Assembly (NCBI RefSeq): GCF_024622975.1
Contig: NZ_JANJZT010000003.1
Span: 1-64,000 of the forward strand
Length of the DNA: 64,000 nucleotides
From: Blautia caecimuris
GTDB lineage: Bacteria > Bacillota > Clostridia > Lachnospirales > Lachnospiraceae
Direction of reading: 5' to 3'
The translations under genes and the position numbers were made by a program. The notes beneath the pieces were generated by a model. The model searched no databases, was not told the origin of the DNA, and saw nothing but the letters and a program-made list of their open reading frames with translations. Shown here piece after piece: positions 1-6,985 of the stretch (its first letter is position 1; each line of letters opens with the position of its first letter).

Positions 1-443
1 CAGTCAGTAGTCTTATTGTACTCTGAGGTATTTTCAATTTTCAACATCCACATTTTTTATTATACAGGAAGCTCCATTCTTTGAAAATTTCCCTGAAAGG
101 GATTTAGACAGCGAAGCTGATTCCTTGCTGCTTTTAGCGTCAAGTAATGCCCAGTACTAAGTGGCGAGGCGCCACTGAACTGGGCAAGGCGGCTGCCCTT
201 GACCTGCACAGGGATATTGCATTCCCTGTACCCATGCACAAAGAAATTGCATTCCTCTGTACACCTGCTCCGAAAGAACCAATTCCATCACAATTGAGAT
301 TTCATTTCGTTCCTTCGGTTTATGCCAAATCATTCACCGAATAATTAGGCATAAGAAAAGCCGATGCATTGGCTTTTCGCTCAAAATGCATCGGCTGCTT
401 CATCTGACCTGATTGGTCATATTCAGTTATAAAGTTTCGTTGG
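1..443. other. No convincing gene; short open frames at window edge
   Basis: No gene can be supported here. A plus-strand frame ending in TAA near 162 encodes a short acidic, Leu-rich tail, and another 65-codon frame runs 147-344 without a ribosome-binding site. Both look like fragments or chance frames in an accessory region. The stretch ends with a strong hairpin described separately, about 50 bp beyond the stop of the XRE regulator gene. Confidence 0.3.
359..396. terminator. Strong intergenic hairpin
   Basis: A perfect 12-bp inverted repeat (359-370 and 385-396) with a 14-base loop. No long T-run follows on either strand, so it may be a weak terminator for the XRE gene that ends at 444 on the minus strand, or another structural element. 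A small TGACC/GGTCA repeat lies between it and the gene end. Confidence 0.4.
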
Positions 444-1478
444 TTATTTTTGTATTATTTTATGCCAGCGTTCATTTCCTTCAAGAAATCCGTAGGTTTC
501 TTTATCTTGGAAGCAATTCAATAACTCTTGTTTTAGTTGCTCTAAAAATGTGCTGTTTGATTTTTTGAAATCCATGTGTTCATACAATGGGGAGGTTGAA
601 AAACTGGTGATATCATCCAGTGTAGTAAGCATGACTTCCATGGTATCTAATATAGTATCAATATCCTTTTCAGCAGTTGCAAGATCCAGTCTACAGGATA
701 TTTCATGGTATTTACCCATTTCAAATAATTTTGCCAGTTCTTCCTGCTTGTCTGTAAAGAAATGTGCTTTATCAAAATTTTGTTCTTCTAAGTAGAGCAT
801 GTATAAACTGTTTAAAGTCATACTTAGAATCCCATATTCAGAAAACAAGATTTCTTCATAAAGTTTGTAAGCATCATCTGTTCGGTTTGTTTTGCTGTAA
901 ATAATACCTTGTTTTAATTTGCGCTGTAGATTTTGAGTAGAATAATACTGCAAATATTGTTCTGCTGTTTCGTATTGTTCGTTTCGAGAATAATACCCAA
1001 AGAGAGAATCGGCAGCACTGGTGCGAAGGGATTCTTCATCACTTTCCAATGCACGCTTATAACAGTTTAGGATATAGTCATCATAATCCATGGCATTTGG
1101 AATATCTTTTATCAAACGCTGTGCATCCAGAATGGTTGCCAGCTGCCAAATTAACATTAAGCAATTTGGATAGGATTCGATGATGGATTTTGCCCAACAG
1201 AAAACTTCATCATAAGTTTCCGTTTTCAGTTTCTGATCTGCTTCCATAACAATCGAAGCGATTTCTTCTTTTGTCAGATTTTCCTGAAACGAAAGAAGAG
1301 TATCAAGGGATATTCCCAGAAGTCGTGCGATTGGCGCAAGCAATGTGATGTCTGGATAAGAGTTTTCATTCTCCCATTTATTCACGGCAGGAGTTGTTAC
1401 ACCTAAACGATTTGCCATTTCTTCTTGTGTCATACCTTTTTCTTTTCTATATTTTCGGATGGTTTTTCCTATCTGCAT
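444..1478 (-). CDS. XRE-family transcriptional regulator with helical repeat C-terminus
   Basis: A 344-residue DNA-binding regulator. Residues about 4-60 form a lambda-repressor-type helix-turn-helix with the typical ITQEEMA-like and VNKWENENSYPD elements. The rest is alpha-helical with TPR-like spacing of aromatic and Leu residues, as in many Firmicutes regulators that sense a peptide or partner protein. The start is supported by AAAGGAGG at 1488-1495, nine bases before the ATG. A promoter and a perfect inverted repeat overlap upstream (1529-1574), so it probably represses itself. It lies beside a plasmid/phage primase remnant, suggesting that it belongs to, or once controlled, a mobile element. 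The ligand and targets are unknown. Confidence 0.85.
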   Translation of the reverse strand: MQIGKTIRKYRKEKGMTQEEMANRLGVTTPAVNKWENENSYPDITLLAPIARLLGISLDTLLSFQENLTKEEIASIVMEADQKLKTETYDEVFCWAKSIIESYPNCLMLIWQLATILDAQRLIKDIPNAMDYDDYILNCYKRALESDEESLRTSAADSLFGYYSRNEQYETAEQYLQYYSTQNLQRKLKQGIIYSKTNRTDDAYKLYEEILFSEYGILSMTLNSLYMLYLEEQNFDKAHFFTDKQEELAKLFEMGKYHEISCRLDLATAEKDIDTILDTMEVMLTTLDDITSFSTSPLYEHMDFKKSNSTFLEQLKQELLNCFQDKETYGFLEGNERWHKIIQK

Positions 1479-1528
1479 GATTTAAAGCCTCCTTTGATTT
1501 ATTAACATCGGCCGCTGTCTATAGTTCA

Positions 1529-1574
1529 ATCATAACAAATTAAGATGAAATCAACAATTGAGCAGATGTTGATT
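1529..1574 (-). promoter_or_regulatory. Promoter and overlapping operator of the XRE regulator
   Basis: On the minus strand a -35 TTGTTG (1552-1557) and -10 TATGAT (1529-1534) are separated by 17 bp. A perfect 8-bp inverted repeat, AATCAACA (1549-1556) and TGTTGATT (1567-1574), covers the -35. That position fits repression by a dimeric XRE protein, most simply the gene's own product. The binding itself is inferred. Confidence 0.6.
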
Positions 1575-1617
1575 AAAAAGAAATAAATTTAACTAATATT
1601 CAATACCCCAAACGTAT

Positions 1618-1730
1618 AATGACAAAATGACAAAAATGATATCCTGTTATATCAACAAACTTTTCATCACTCTCTATGTTCAAGAATATCCACTTGCATT
1701 TTGCCATTTTTATCATTTCTGTCATTTACG
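1618..1730. repeat. Inverted pair of AT-rich AATGACA/AATGATA blocks beside the primase gene
   Basis: The plus strand at 1618-1644 reads as repeated AATGACA units followed by AAATGATA. The minus strand of 1697-1728 carries AAATGACA, AAATGATA and AAATGGCA in the same order. The two blocks face each other across about 55 bp and directly abut the end of the P4-type primase gene. This resembles an iteron or origin-like arrangement, but that role is only inferred. Confidence 0.35.
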
Positions 1731-2994
1731 ATAAAGCCAAATCCATCTGTTCAAATGGATTCGTTATTGTATCGTCTATCGTTTCAAAATCGGATTCTTT
1801 TACCGAAGTATCTTTAAAATAATACACTCCGTCAGAGAATCGTTTGATCACAAATCCTTTGTCAGCCATATATTCCCAGAATCGAGACTTCCCATGTGGT
1901 GTTCGTCCATTGTCTTCGCAGTATTCTTCATACATTTTATACACATCACTGCGTTTCATTTTTTCTCCGCCTTTATGGCAGAGCATATCATCAGTAAAAG
2001 CTTTCACGCTGTCAGCTGAACGATAAAGATTAGCGATACATTCTTTGCTATGATCACTTTCAGCGAAATGATTATCTGCATATAACTGTTTCAACGCCAG
2101 CATTGCCATGTGAATGGCATAATCAGATTCCTGGCACATCTTTTCTTTTAGCTGAGAATCCTTTTGTTCTTCTGGAATTGTACGGTTGATATCTAGAACA
2201 AGCAGACGTTGGTAGTAGGCGTTTGTTTTATCATCCAGATTCAAAGGCATTTCATTTGCTGAGAATAACAGCTTTGCATAGCTGTTAAACTGTGTTGGGT
2301 CTTGTCCTTTCTTTTCATAAAGAAGCGTATCTTCCCCAACCGCTTTCTTGATGATATCTACGCTTTCCATAGCTGTACTTGGAATATCAGCACAGGCGTT
2401 TAACAACTTGCCGAATAATCCGGTTGGATAAAATCGTTGATTCAGATTCTGGAGTGACATACTGGAATAATTGCCGGTTCCAATGATGTGCTGAATAAAG
2501 GAAATGGCAATGGATTTTCCAGTTCCACCTTTACCCTTTATCATCAGAAATTTCTGAAAACGAGTATCTGTAGTCATACAGTATCCAAGGTACTGCCAGA
2601 ACATCTGCTGGTCAGTTTCGTTAGGGATAGAAAAATCCAGATACTTACGAATCTGTGCTACATTTGCGAGGGCAGTTTCCACTTGTTCCGGATGAAAGGA
2701 AAATGGTATTTGATTAATCATCAGGTATTTGGTATCGTGTTCAATCAATTTCCATTCCACCACATCAAAATATCCATTTTGAAAATTTACCCAATGGGGA
2801 GGCTGATTGTTCAGGTCAGAAAAGTGTTTCTGCACCTGTGGCTGTGATACCAGCAGATTGTAAATGCCCTGGATTGTAGTTGCTTTGATACAATCACGAA
2901 ATATCAGCTTCTGAATGTGAGATTTTAACTGTATGCCATTACGATCTTCATGGTAACAGCCGTTTTTATAGATATAAGGAGTACTTCCGAGCAT
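1726..2994 (-). pseudogene. P4-family phage/plasmid primase-helicase, C-terminal part
   Basis: A 422-residue piece matching the D5_N/P4-family primase C-terminal region, which drives replication of phages, plasmids and integrative elements as a superfamily III helicase. A Walker A motif GKGGTGKS lies at residues about 154-161, and the LLFSANEMP segment near 240 looks like the Walker B/sensor region. It opens with a PYIYKNG motif that in intact homologues follows directly on the N-terminal part. The upstream 196-codon frame supplies that part in another frame. The two frames meet at a run of six A (plus strand 2995-3000), where one extra base would restore a continuous protein. Hence it is a frameshifted gene, unless the run is a sequencing error or slips in translation. 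No separate ribosome-binding site is evident. Confidence 0.75.
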
Positions 2995-3515
2995 AAAAAA
3001 GGAACCGTCTGTATTAGATAGTCTACAATTTCCATATCAAATACACCGATTCGCTTTCCCTGTTCGTTGAATCTATGAAATTTATTTAAGTCCGGTTGGT
3101 CTGATGGTTTTCCTTCGAAGCGTTTTATAAAATCCGATATAACTGCTTTTAACTCAGGTAAATACTCTGATTTTGCAAGGTATTCTTTCTCTTTGAATAA
3201 AATCCATCCCTTGCGATAGTTTAGGTAATTATTTTGACAATACACCTCCAGTAAATCATTTATTTTTTTACTGGAACAGGCTGGAACATAAACGTAATCC
3301 ATCTGATAAGTTCCGGTACAGGCAATATCATCCATGTATTCGATAAAACTGTTTGAAGAATGGTAAGCATCTGATCCGTTTATAAGAAAAATAGCAGGAT
3401 ATCCGGCATAGATAAGTGCATATGCAATATCCAGATTATCTACAAGAAATAGATATTTTTGTTCTGTGGTTTCTGGTTTGGTTTCCATATAGTGTTCTAA
3501 AAAACTTTTATTCAA
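2925..3515 (-). pseudogene. P4-family primase, N-terminal part (frameshifted)
   Basis: A 196-codon frame giving the N-terminal part of the primase that continues at 2994. It starts with TTG at 3513-3515, supported by AGGAGG about eight bases upstream (3523-3529). The segment LFLVDNLDIAYALIYAGYPA and the following residues suggest a TOPRIM-like fold, and the KFHRFNEQGKRIGVFD stretch is typical of the linker to the helicase part. After that the reading frame is lost and the last 20 or so residues are out of frame. It overlaps the downstream piece by 70 bp. The inactive state is inferred from the frameshift. Confidence 0.7.
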
Positions 3516-3532
3516 TGTAAATCCCTCCTAAC

Positions 3533-3566
3533 GTAAAAAAAGACGCTCCAATCAAGGACCGCCTTT
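3533..3566 (-). terminator. Terminator upstream of the primase gene
   Basis: On the minus strand an imperfect hairpin (GGCGGTCC, six-base loop, GGAGCGTC) is followed by seven T. It closes the remnant at 3580-3700 and sits about 18 bp before the primase start, separating the two transcription units. Confidence 0.55.
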
Positions 3567-3575
3567 CGATAAATA

Positions 3576-3700
3576 TTTTATTTATATGATGGCTGAATAT
3601 AAGGCTTTTGCCTTTGTCAGACCATCAATCCAGTTACATATGATAACGATAGACTCAAGATTTACATTGATTTGTGTACGACACCTTTTCGTCCCCCAAG
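3576..3700 (-). pseudogene. Unknown C-terminal protein remnant, copy 1
   Basis: In one minus-strand frame this stretch encodes a tail containing INVNLESIVIICNWIDG and then a stop near 3585. A second copy with INVNLESIVILCNRLDG occurs at 4959-5090. In both places it follows, out of frame, the truncated substrate-binding protein gene. The peptide is not recognised. The two copies align along their nucleotide sequence across the junction, so they share an origin. Confidence 0.45.
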
Positions 3701-4132
3701 CACTTTCTTGCCCTTCAGATCACTCCACTGAAAATCCGGCATCTCTTCTCTTGCCACCAGGAAATTTCCTGCACGCTGAGTCAGCTGGGCAAAGTTCACT
3801 GCCGGATCTGTGGCTCCCTCCTGATACGCGTAAATAGAGGCCTCCGCTCCCATAAATCCAATATCCGCTTCCCCGGAGATCAAAGCTGTCAGAACCTTAT
3901 CCGCTCCAAAACCAGTCACCAGTTCCACATCCAGACCCTGGTCTGCAAAATACCCCTTTTCAATGGCAACGTACTGAGGCGCATAAAAAATAGAATGGGC
4001 AACCTCATTTAAAGTCACCTTTGTCAGTTGTTTTTTATCATCTTTCTCCTCTGCCATAACAGCAGCAGGCAGAGCAGTCACCGCCAGAAGGACGGCAAGG
4101 GCTGCCGCTGTCAATCTTTTTTTGATTTTCAT
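3662..4132 (-). pseudogene. Truncated NMT1/THI5-like ABC transporter substrate-binding protein
   Basis: A 156-codon frame beginning with a signal peptide (Lys-rich start, hydrophobic core, AVMA cleavage region at about residue 27). The mature N-terminal lobe of an NMT1/THI5/SsuA-like binding protein follows, with NEVAHSIFYAPQYVAIEKGYF and GADKVLTALISGEADIGF-type motifs. Full family members are about 320-350 residues. Homology stops after a KVLGGRKG-like motif, where the frame runs into the remnant at 3576-3700. The lobe that closes over the ligand is missing, so it should not work. AAAGGAG lies 10 bases before the ATG. No permease or ATPase genes accompany it. The 5' region is duplicated at 5131-5440. 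Confidence 0.7.
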
Positions 4133-4236
4133 ATTTGCGATACTCCTTTTTCCTTCTCCTTATTTTATGAAAGGAAAGGGGAAAAGGTGATGAGAGAATA
4201 AAAAATCAGCCACCAGAAAACGATTCGATTCATTGC

Positions 4237-4269
4237 AAAATAAAAAGCTCTATCCATTCAGAACAGAGC
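4237..4269 (-). terminator. Terminator after the structured RNA candidate
   Basis: On the minus strand GCTCT (4265-4269), a 13-base loop and AGAGC (4247-4251) are followed by TTTTTATTTT. It lies just beyond the 4288-4383 inverted-repeat element and is the likely transcript end for the nuclease-like gene at 4415-4852. Confidence 0.55.
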
Positions 4270-4287
4270 ATTCATAATTTATAGCTG

Positions 4288-4383
4288 AAAGAGATTATTT
4301 GGCAGGCGTCGCGGCTCCTGCATCTCTTTTAACCCATAGGGTGCGTGGTTGCAACGAAATTTACCACCTCAAATAATCTCTTT
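4288..4383 (-). ncRNA. Candidate structured RNA element (four-stem fold), family unknown
   Basis: A 96-bp element closed by a perfect 14-bp inverted repeat (4288-4301 and 4370-4383). Inside, on the minus strand, there are three further potential stems: GTGGT/ACCAC, ACCC/GGGT with a 3-base loop, and GCAGG/CCTGC. Together they would give a cloverleaf-like multibranch fold. It lies 31 bp after the end of the PBECR-like gene and just before a terminator, which suggests minus-strand transcription as a 3' UTR or a separate small RNA. It does not match a tRNA or any riboswitch class that I can recall. It could equally be a DNA-level element such as a miniature mobile repeat. Confidence 0.4.
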
Positions 4384-4414
4384 ACTATCTTATTCTATAC
4401 ATATTATAACCCAA

Positions 4415-4852
4415 CTATGCTTTTTTGTAAATAATATCCTTGTTACGCAAATAGTTGTTCAATCTTTTTTCAGTTATTTTCCAACTGGTAAGCACCGAAT
4501 TTTTGTAATCCTTATTATCGTCAGAAGTTATGATTTTAAGTACCAAAAGAGAACTTTCTTCATCATTAAAAATTTTTTTCACAACCAAACCAGTATTGGG
4601 ACGCTTGTCCCTGAAAATGTAATCCGGATCATCTAATATTTCTCTTACATAATGCATCGTATCTGTGTATGCTTCCGGATGCCTTTCACGAATGTGCATC
4701 ATTTGTTCTTCTGTAATAATTACCTCATCGGTTATATGATTACTGGAAATACAATCATAAATATTCCAATCTAATCGCCCAAGACTGTGAATTATAACTT
4801 TTTCCTCATTGACGATACTACCATCTCCCCTACGAACCTGATTATACTTCAT
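4415..4852 (-). CDS. PBECR-type (Barnase/EndoU/ColicinE5/RelE-like) nuclease domain protein
   Basis: A small protein of about 145 residues, starting at the second Met (4852) because AAGGGAG lies seven bases upstream. The earlier Met at 4873 lies on the far side of that site. The core contains ITEEQMMHIRERHPEAY, DDPDYIFRDKRPNTGLVVKKI and a late TSWKITEKRL element. This pattern fits the PBECR nuclease fold found in phage-associated toxins and stand-alone gut Firmicutes proteins, with the His/Arg pair and the C-terminal Ser/Thr-x-Trp as candidate active residues. No immunity or antitoxin gene is adjacent on the same strand. It sits between two copies of a truncated binding-protein gene, in a decaying accessory region. 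The function is inferred from fold resemblance only. Confidence 0.6.
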   Translation of the reverse strand: MKYNQVRRGDGSIVNEEKVIIHSLGRLDWNIYDCISSNHITDEVIITEEQMMHIRERHPEAYTDTMHYVREILDDPDYIFRDKRPNTGLVVKKIFNDEESSLLVLKIITSDDNKDYKNSVLTSWKITEKRLNNYLRNKDIIYKKA

Positions 4853-4958
4853 ATCGGTTCTCCCTTCTACCAATAACTTTTCTTGGTTTGTGATTGCACT
4901 CTTTTGTACAACCAGTTTATTTTGTTATTGTAACACAGGCATTTCACTATGTACAAGT

Positions 4959-5090
4959 GGAAACCGAATTGTTTGCACTATTCATTCCGTCCAGCCGGTT
5001 ACATAAAATCACAATACTCTCTAAATTTACATTAATATATGTACGCCGCTTTTCATCCTCCAAGTACTTTTTTCCTTTCAGATTACTCCT
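4959..5090 (-). pseudogene. Unknown C-terminal protein remnant, copy 2
   Basis: A minus-strand frame encoding KGKKYLEDEKRRTYINVNL and then ESIVILCNRLDGM before a stop near 4959. It is the better preserved copy of the remnant at 3576-3700. It also follows a truncated substrate-binding protein gene, here broken earlier. The peptide is not recognised. Confidence 0.45.
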
Positions 5091-5346
5091 GAGATTACAG
5101 CTGTCAGAACCTTATCTGCTCCAAAACCTGTTACCAGCTCCACCTCCAGCCCCTGGTCTGCAAAATAGCCCTTCTCAATGGCAACATACTGAGGCGCGTA
5201 AAACTAGAATGGGCAACCTCATTTAAAGTCACCTTTGTCAGATCTTTTTTATCACCTTTCTTCTCTGCCATAACAGCAGCTGGCAGGGCAGGCACCGCCA
5301 GAAGGACGGCAAGGGCTGCCGCTGCCACTCTTTTTTTGATTTTCAT
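5091..5346 (-). pseudogene. Second truncated, frameshifted copy of the NMT1/THI5-like binding protein
   Basis: The first 31 or so codons nearly match the copy at 3662-4132, including the signal peptide and the TKVTLNEVAHS segment. A short deletion at the position of IFYAP then shifts the frame and the 71-codon frame ends at 5131. In the shifted frame the homology continues (YAPQYVAIEKGYFADQG and GADKVLTAVISG) until about 5100, where it joins remnant copy 2. The ribosome-binding site and about 90 bp of leader match those of the first copy. It is non-functional. Confidence 0.7.
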
Positions 5347-5590
5347 ATTTGCGATACTCCTTTTTCCTTCTCCTTATCTTATGAAGGAAAGGGGAAAAGG
5401 TGATGAGAGAATAAAAAATCAGACACCGGAAAAACAGCATTCAGAATCGAAAACTATATTTTTCTCAAATGACTGCCTGCTAAAAATTTTCATAAAAAAG
5501 ACTATCTGTACTGTAAGTAACAGAGCTCCATCAGAGTTAAGTAAACCAGTCCTGCTTGACCTACCTGGAATCTGCATATAATACAAGTAA

Positions 5591-5619
5591 GGGCAGAACC
5601 TCAAAACTCGGCTCTGCCC
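5591..5619 (-). terminator. Hairpin after the tetrulose operon
   Basis: A perfect 7-bp stem GGGCAGA/TCTGCCC (5591-5597, 5613-5619) with a 15-base loop lies 47 bp beyond the stop of the last operon gene (5666). The minus strand then reads TTACTTGTATT, a poor T-run, so it may terminate weakly or stabilise the 3' end. Confidence 0.45.
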
Positions 5620-5665
5620 AATGTAACTAATAACATATTTTATATTCAGCCCATCTCAACTAAAT

Positions 5666-6448
5666 TTATTCCTGATTATTATAATTCCTTCTGACATCAC
5701 GAATTAATGAATTGAATTTCTCAGCATCCCATGCCGCTCTTCCTATAAAAAGTCCGTCTACTGACTCTTTTGTAATCAGTTCATTTGCGTTGCTTGCATT
5801 TACACTTCCTCCATATAAAACAGGAATTTCATTGCTGTTTTCTCCAAACAACTCATACAAACATTCTTTGATTACTTTGTGCATCTCTTCTGCGTAATCC
5901 GGAGAAGCAGGAATACCATTAACTCCAATCGACCATACCGGCTCATACGCAACCCATATCTTTTTTGCATATACAGGAGAAACATTATGGAAACCTACAA
6001 TCAGCTGTTTACGAAGAACCTCCTTGCTTATTCCATACTCCTTTTCCTCCAGAGTTTCACCAACACATAACAATGTCTGGAAATCATGCTTCAATGCTGC
6101 AAGAACTTTCTTATTTTCTTCGATATCTGTCTCTCTGAAAACATGTCTCCTTTCAGAATGACCAATCATAACCAGATCCAGATTCATTTCTTTAAGCATG
6201 AGTGGTGAAATTTCCCCGGTAAACTGTCCCTGCTCTTCCCAACACATATTTTGTGCTCCAATCTGAATAAGGTTTCTGTCAATTTGTTCTGACGCAGCCT
6301 CTAAAGATGTGTATGAAGGAATGATAAATAAATGAAACTCTTCTCTGCTGATATCCTTAGTCAGTTCTGCTAATTCCTGAAGATATGAAACAGTATCTTT
6401 TCTATTTTTATACATTTTCAGATTACTTCCAAAATATAATTTCTTCAT
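5666..6448 (-). CDS. Triosephosphate isomerase-family protein, probable L-erythrulose-1-phosphate isomerase (EryH/LerI-like)
   Basis: A 260-residue TIM-barrel isomerase. The catalytic set is present: Asn9 and Lys11 in SNLKMY, His97 in IGHSERR and Glu169 in VAYEPVW, plus the YGGSV phosphate loop. The flexible loop 6, normally IGTGKTAT, reads IGVNGIPAS here, and the protein is diverged from glycolytic TpiA. Such diverged paralogues (EryH, LerI) interconvert L-erythrulose 1-phosphate and D-erythrulose 4-phosphate in tetritol catabolism. It is the last gene of an operon with a DhaK-type kinase and RpiB, the partners expected for that pathway. AAAGGAAAGG lies upstream, 30 bp after rpiB. The exact substrate is inferred from context. 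Confidence 0.75.
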   Translation of the reverse strand: MKKLYFGSNLKMYKNRKDTVSYLQELAELTKDISREEFHLFIIPSYTSLEAASEQIDRNLIQIGAQNMCWEEQGQFTGEISPLMLKEMNLDLVMIGHSERRHVFRETDIEENKKVLAALKHDFQTLLCVGETLEEKEYGISKEVLRKQLIVGFHNVSPVYAKKIWVAYEPVWSIGVNGIPASPDYAEEMHKVIKECLYELFGENSNEIPVLYGGSVNASNANELITKESVDGLFIGRAAWDAEKFNSLIRDVRRNYNNQE

Positions 6449-6478
6449 ATCCCTTTCCTTTCATATCCGCTTTCAGAA

Positions 6479-6925
6479 TCACTTTCGATTCATATCATAC
6501 TCTCTGAATGCGTTTACCTTGGGCTGGGAAGCACATCCTTCTACAAATTCATTTCCTAAAAATGCATCTATCAGTTTTTCTCTTGTTTTGCATCCGGTTG
6601 TGAAAGCTCCAATACATGCAACATTTGCATCATTACTCAAACGAGCCCGTTCAGCTGAATAAACATCTGTTATCAGAGCTGCACTGATACCTTTTACCTT
6701 ATTGGCAGAAATAGACATTCCAATTCCGGTTCCACAAATTAAGATTCCTCTGTCATACTTTCCGGCTGCAATTGCTTCTCCCACCTTTACTGCAACATGA
6801 GCATAGATAACATCTTCACTCCCAAAATCGGTAACTTCACCATAACCCTTTTTTTCAATATACTCAATTATCTCTTCTTTTTCTTTCTGTGCATTCGGAT
6901 CACATCCTATTGCTATCTTCATCAT
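6479..6925 (-). CDS. rpiB: RpiB/LacAB-family sugar-phosphate isomerase, possible D-erythrulose-4-phosphate isomerase
   Basis: A 148-residue aldose-ketose isomerase of the RpiB/LacA/LacB family. Family marks are the N-terminal IAIGCDPNA, the CGTGIGM motif with the catalytic Cys near residue 64, and SNDANVACIGA towards the C-terminus. RpiB itself interconverts ribose 5-phosphate and ribulose 5-phosphate. Close relatives EryI and DerI convert D-erythrulose 4-phosphate to D-erythrose 4-phosphate. Co-occurrence with a DhaK-type kinase and a diverged TIM favours the latter. GGAGGGG lies upstream, and either of two adjacent Met codons (6925 or 6922) could start translation. Confidence 0.8.
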   Translation of the reverse strand: MMKIAIGCDPNAQKEKEEIIEYIEKKGYGEVTDFGSEDVIYAHVAVKVGEAIAAGKYDRGILICGTGIGMSISANKVKGISAALITDVYSAERARLSNDANVACIGAFTTGCKTREKLIDAFLGNEFVEGCASQPKVNAFREYDMNRK

Positions 6926-6985
6926 ATTTTCCCCTCCGTTTCTTTCCGGTAAAATATCCAGTTAAATGTCTACAGATATCTTTAT

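Larger units (their letters stand above)
4133..5440. repeat. Duplicated leader of the binding-protein gene fragments
   Basis: The upstream region at 4133-4222 is almost identical to 5347-5435, differing at a few bases and one deletion. The duplicated unit covers leader, signal peptide and N-terminal codons, and in each case ends in the same unknown 3' remnant. The PBECR-like gene and the RNA candidate lie between the two units. Confidence 0.65.

Noticed and set aside
147-344. 65-codon plus-strand frame
   Set aside because: No ribosome-binding site, no recognised domain, and it lies in a decaying edge region.
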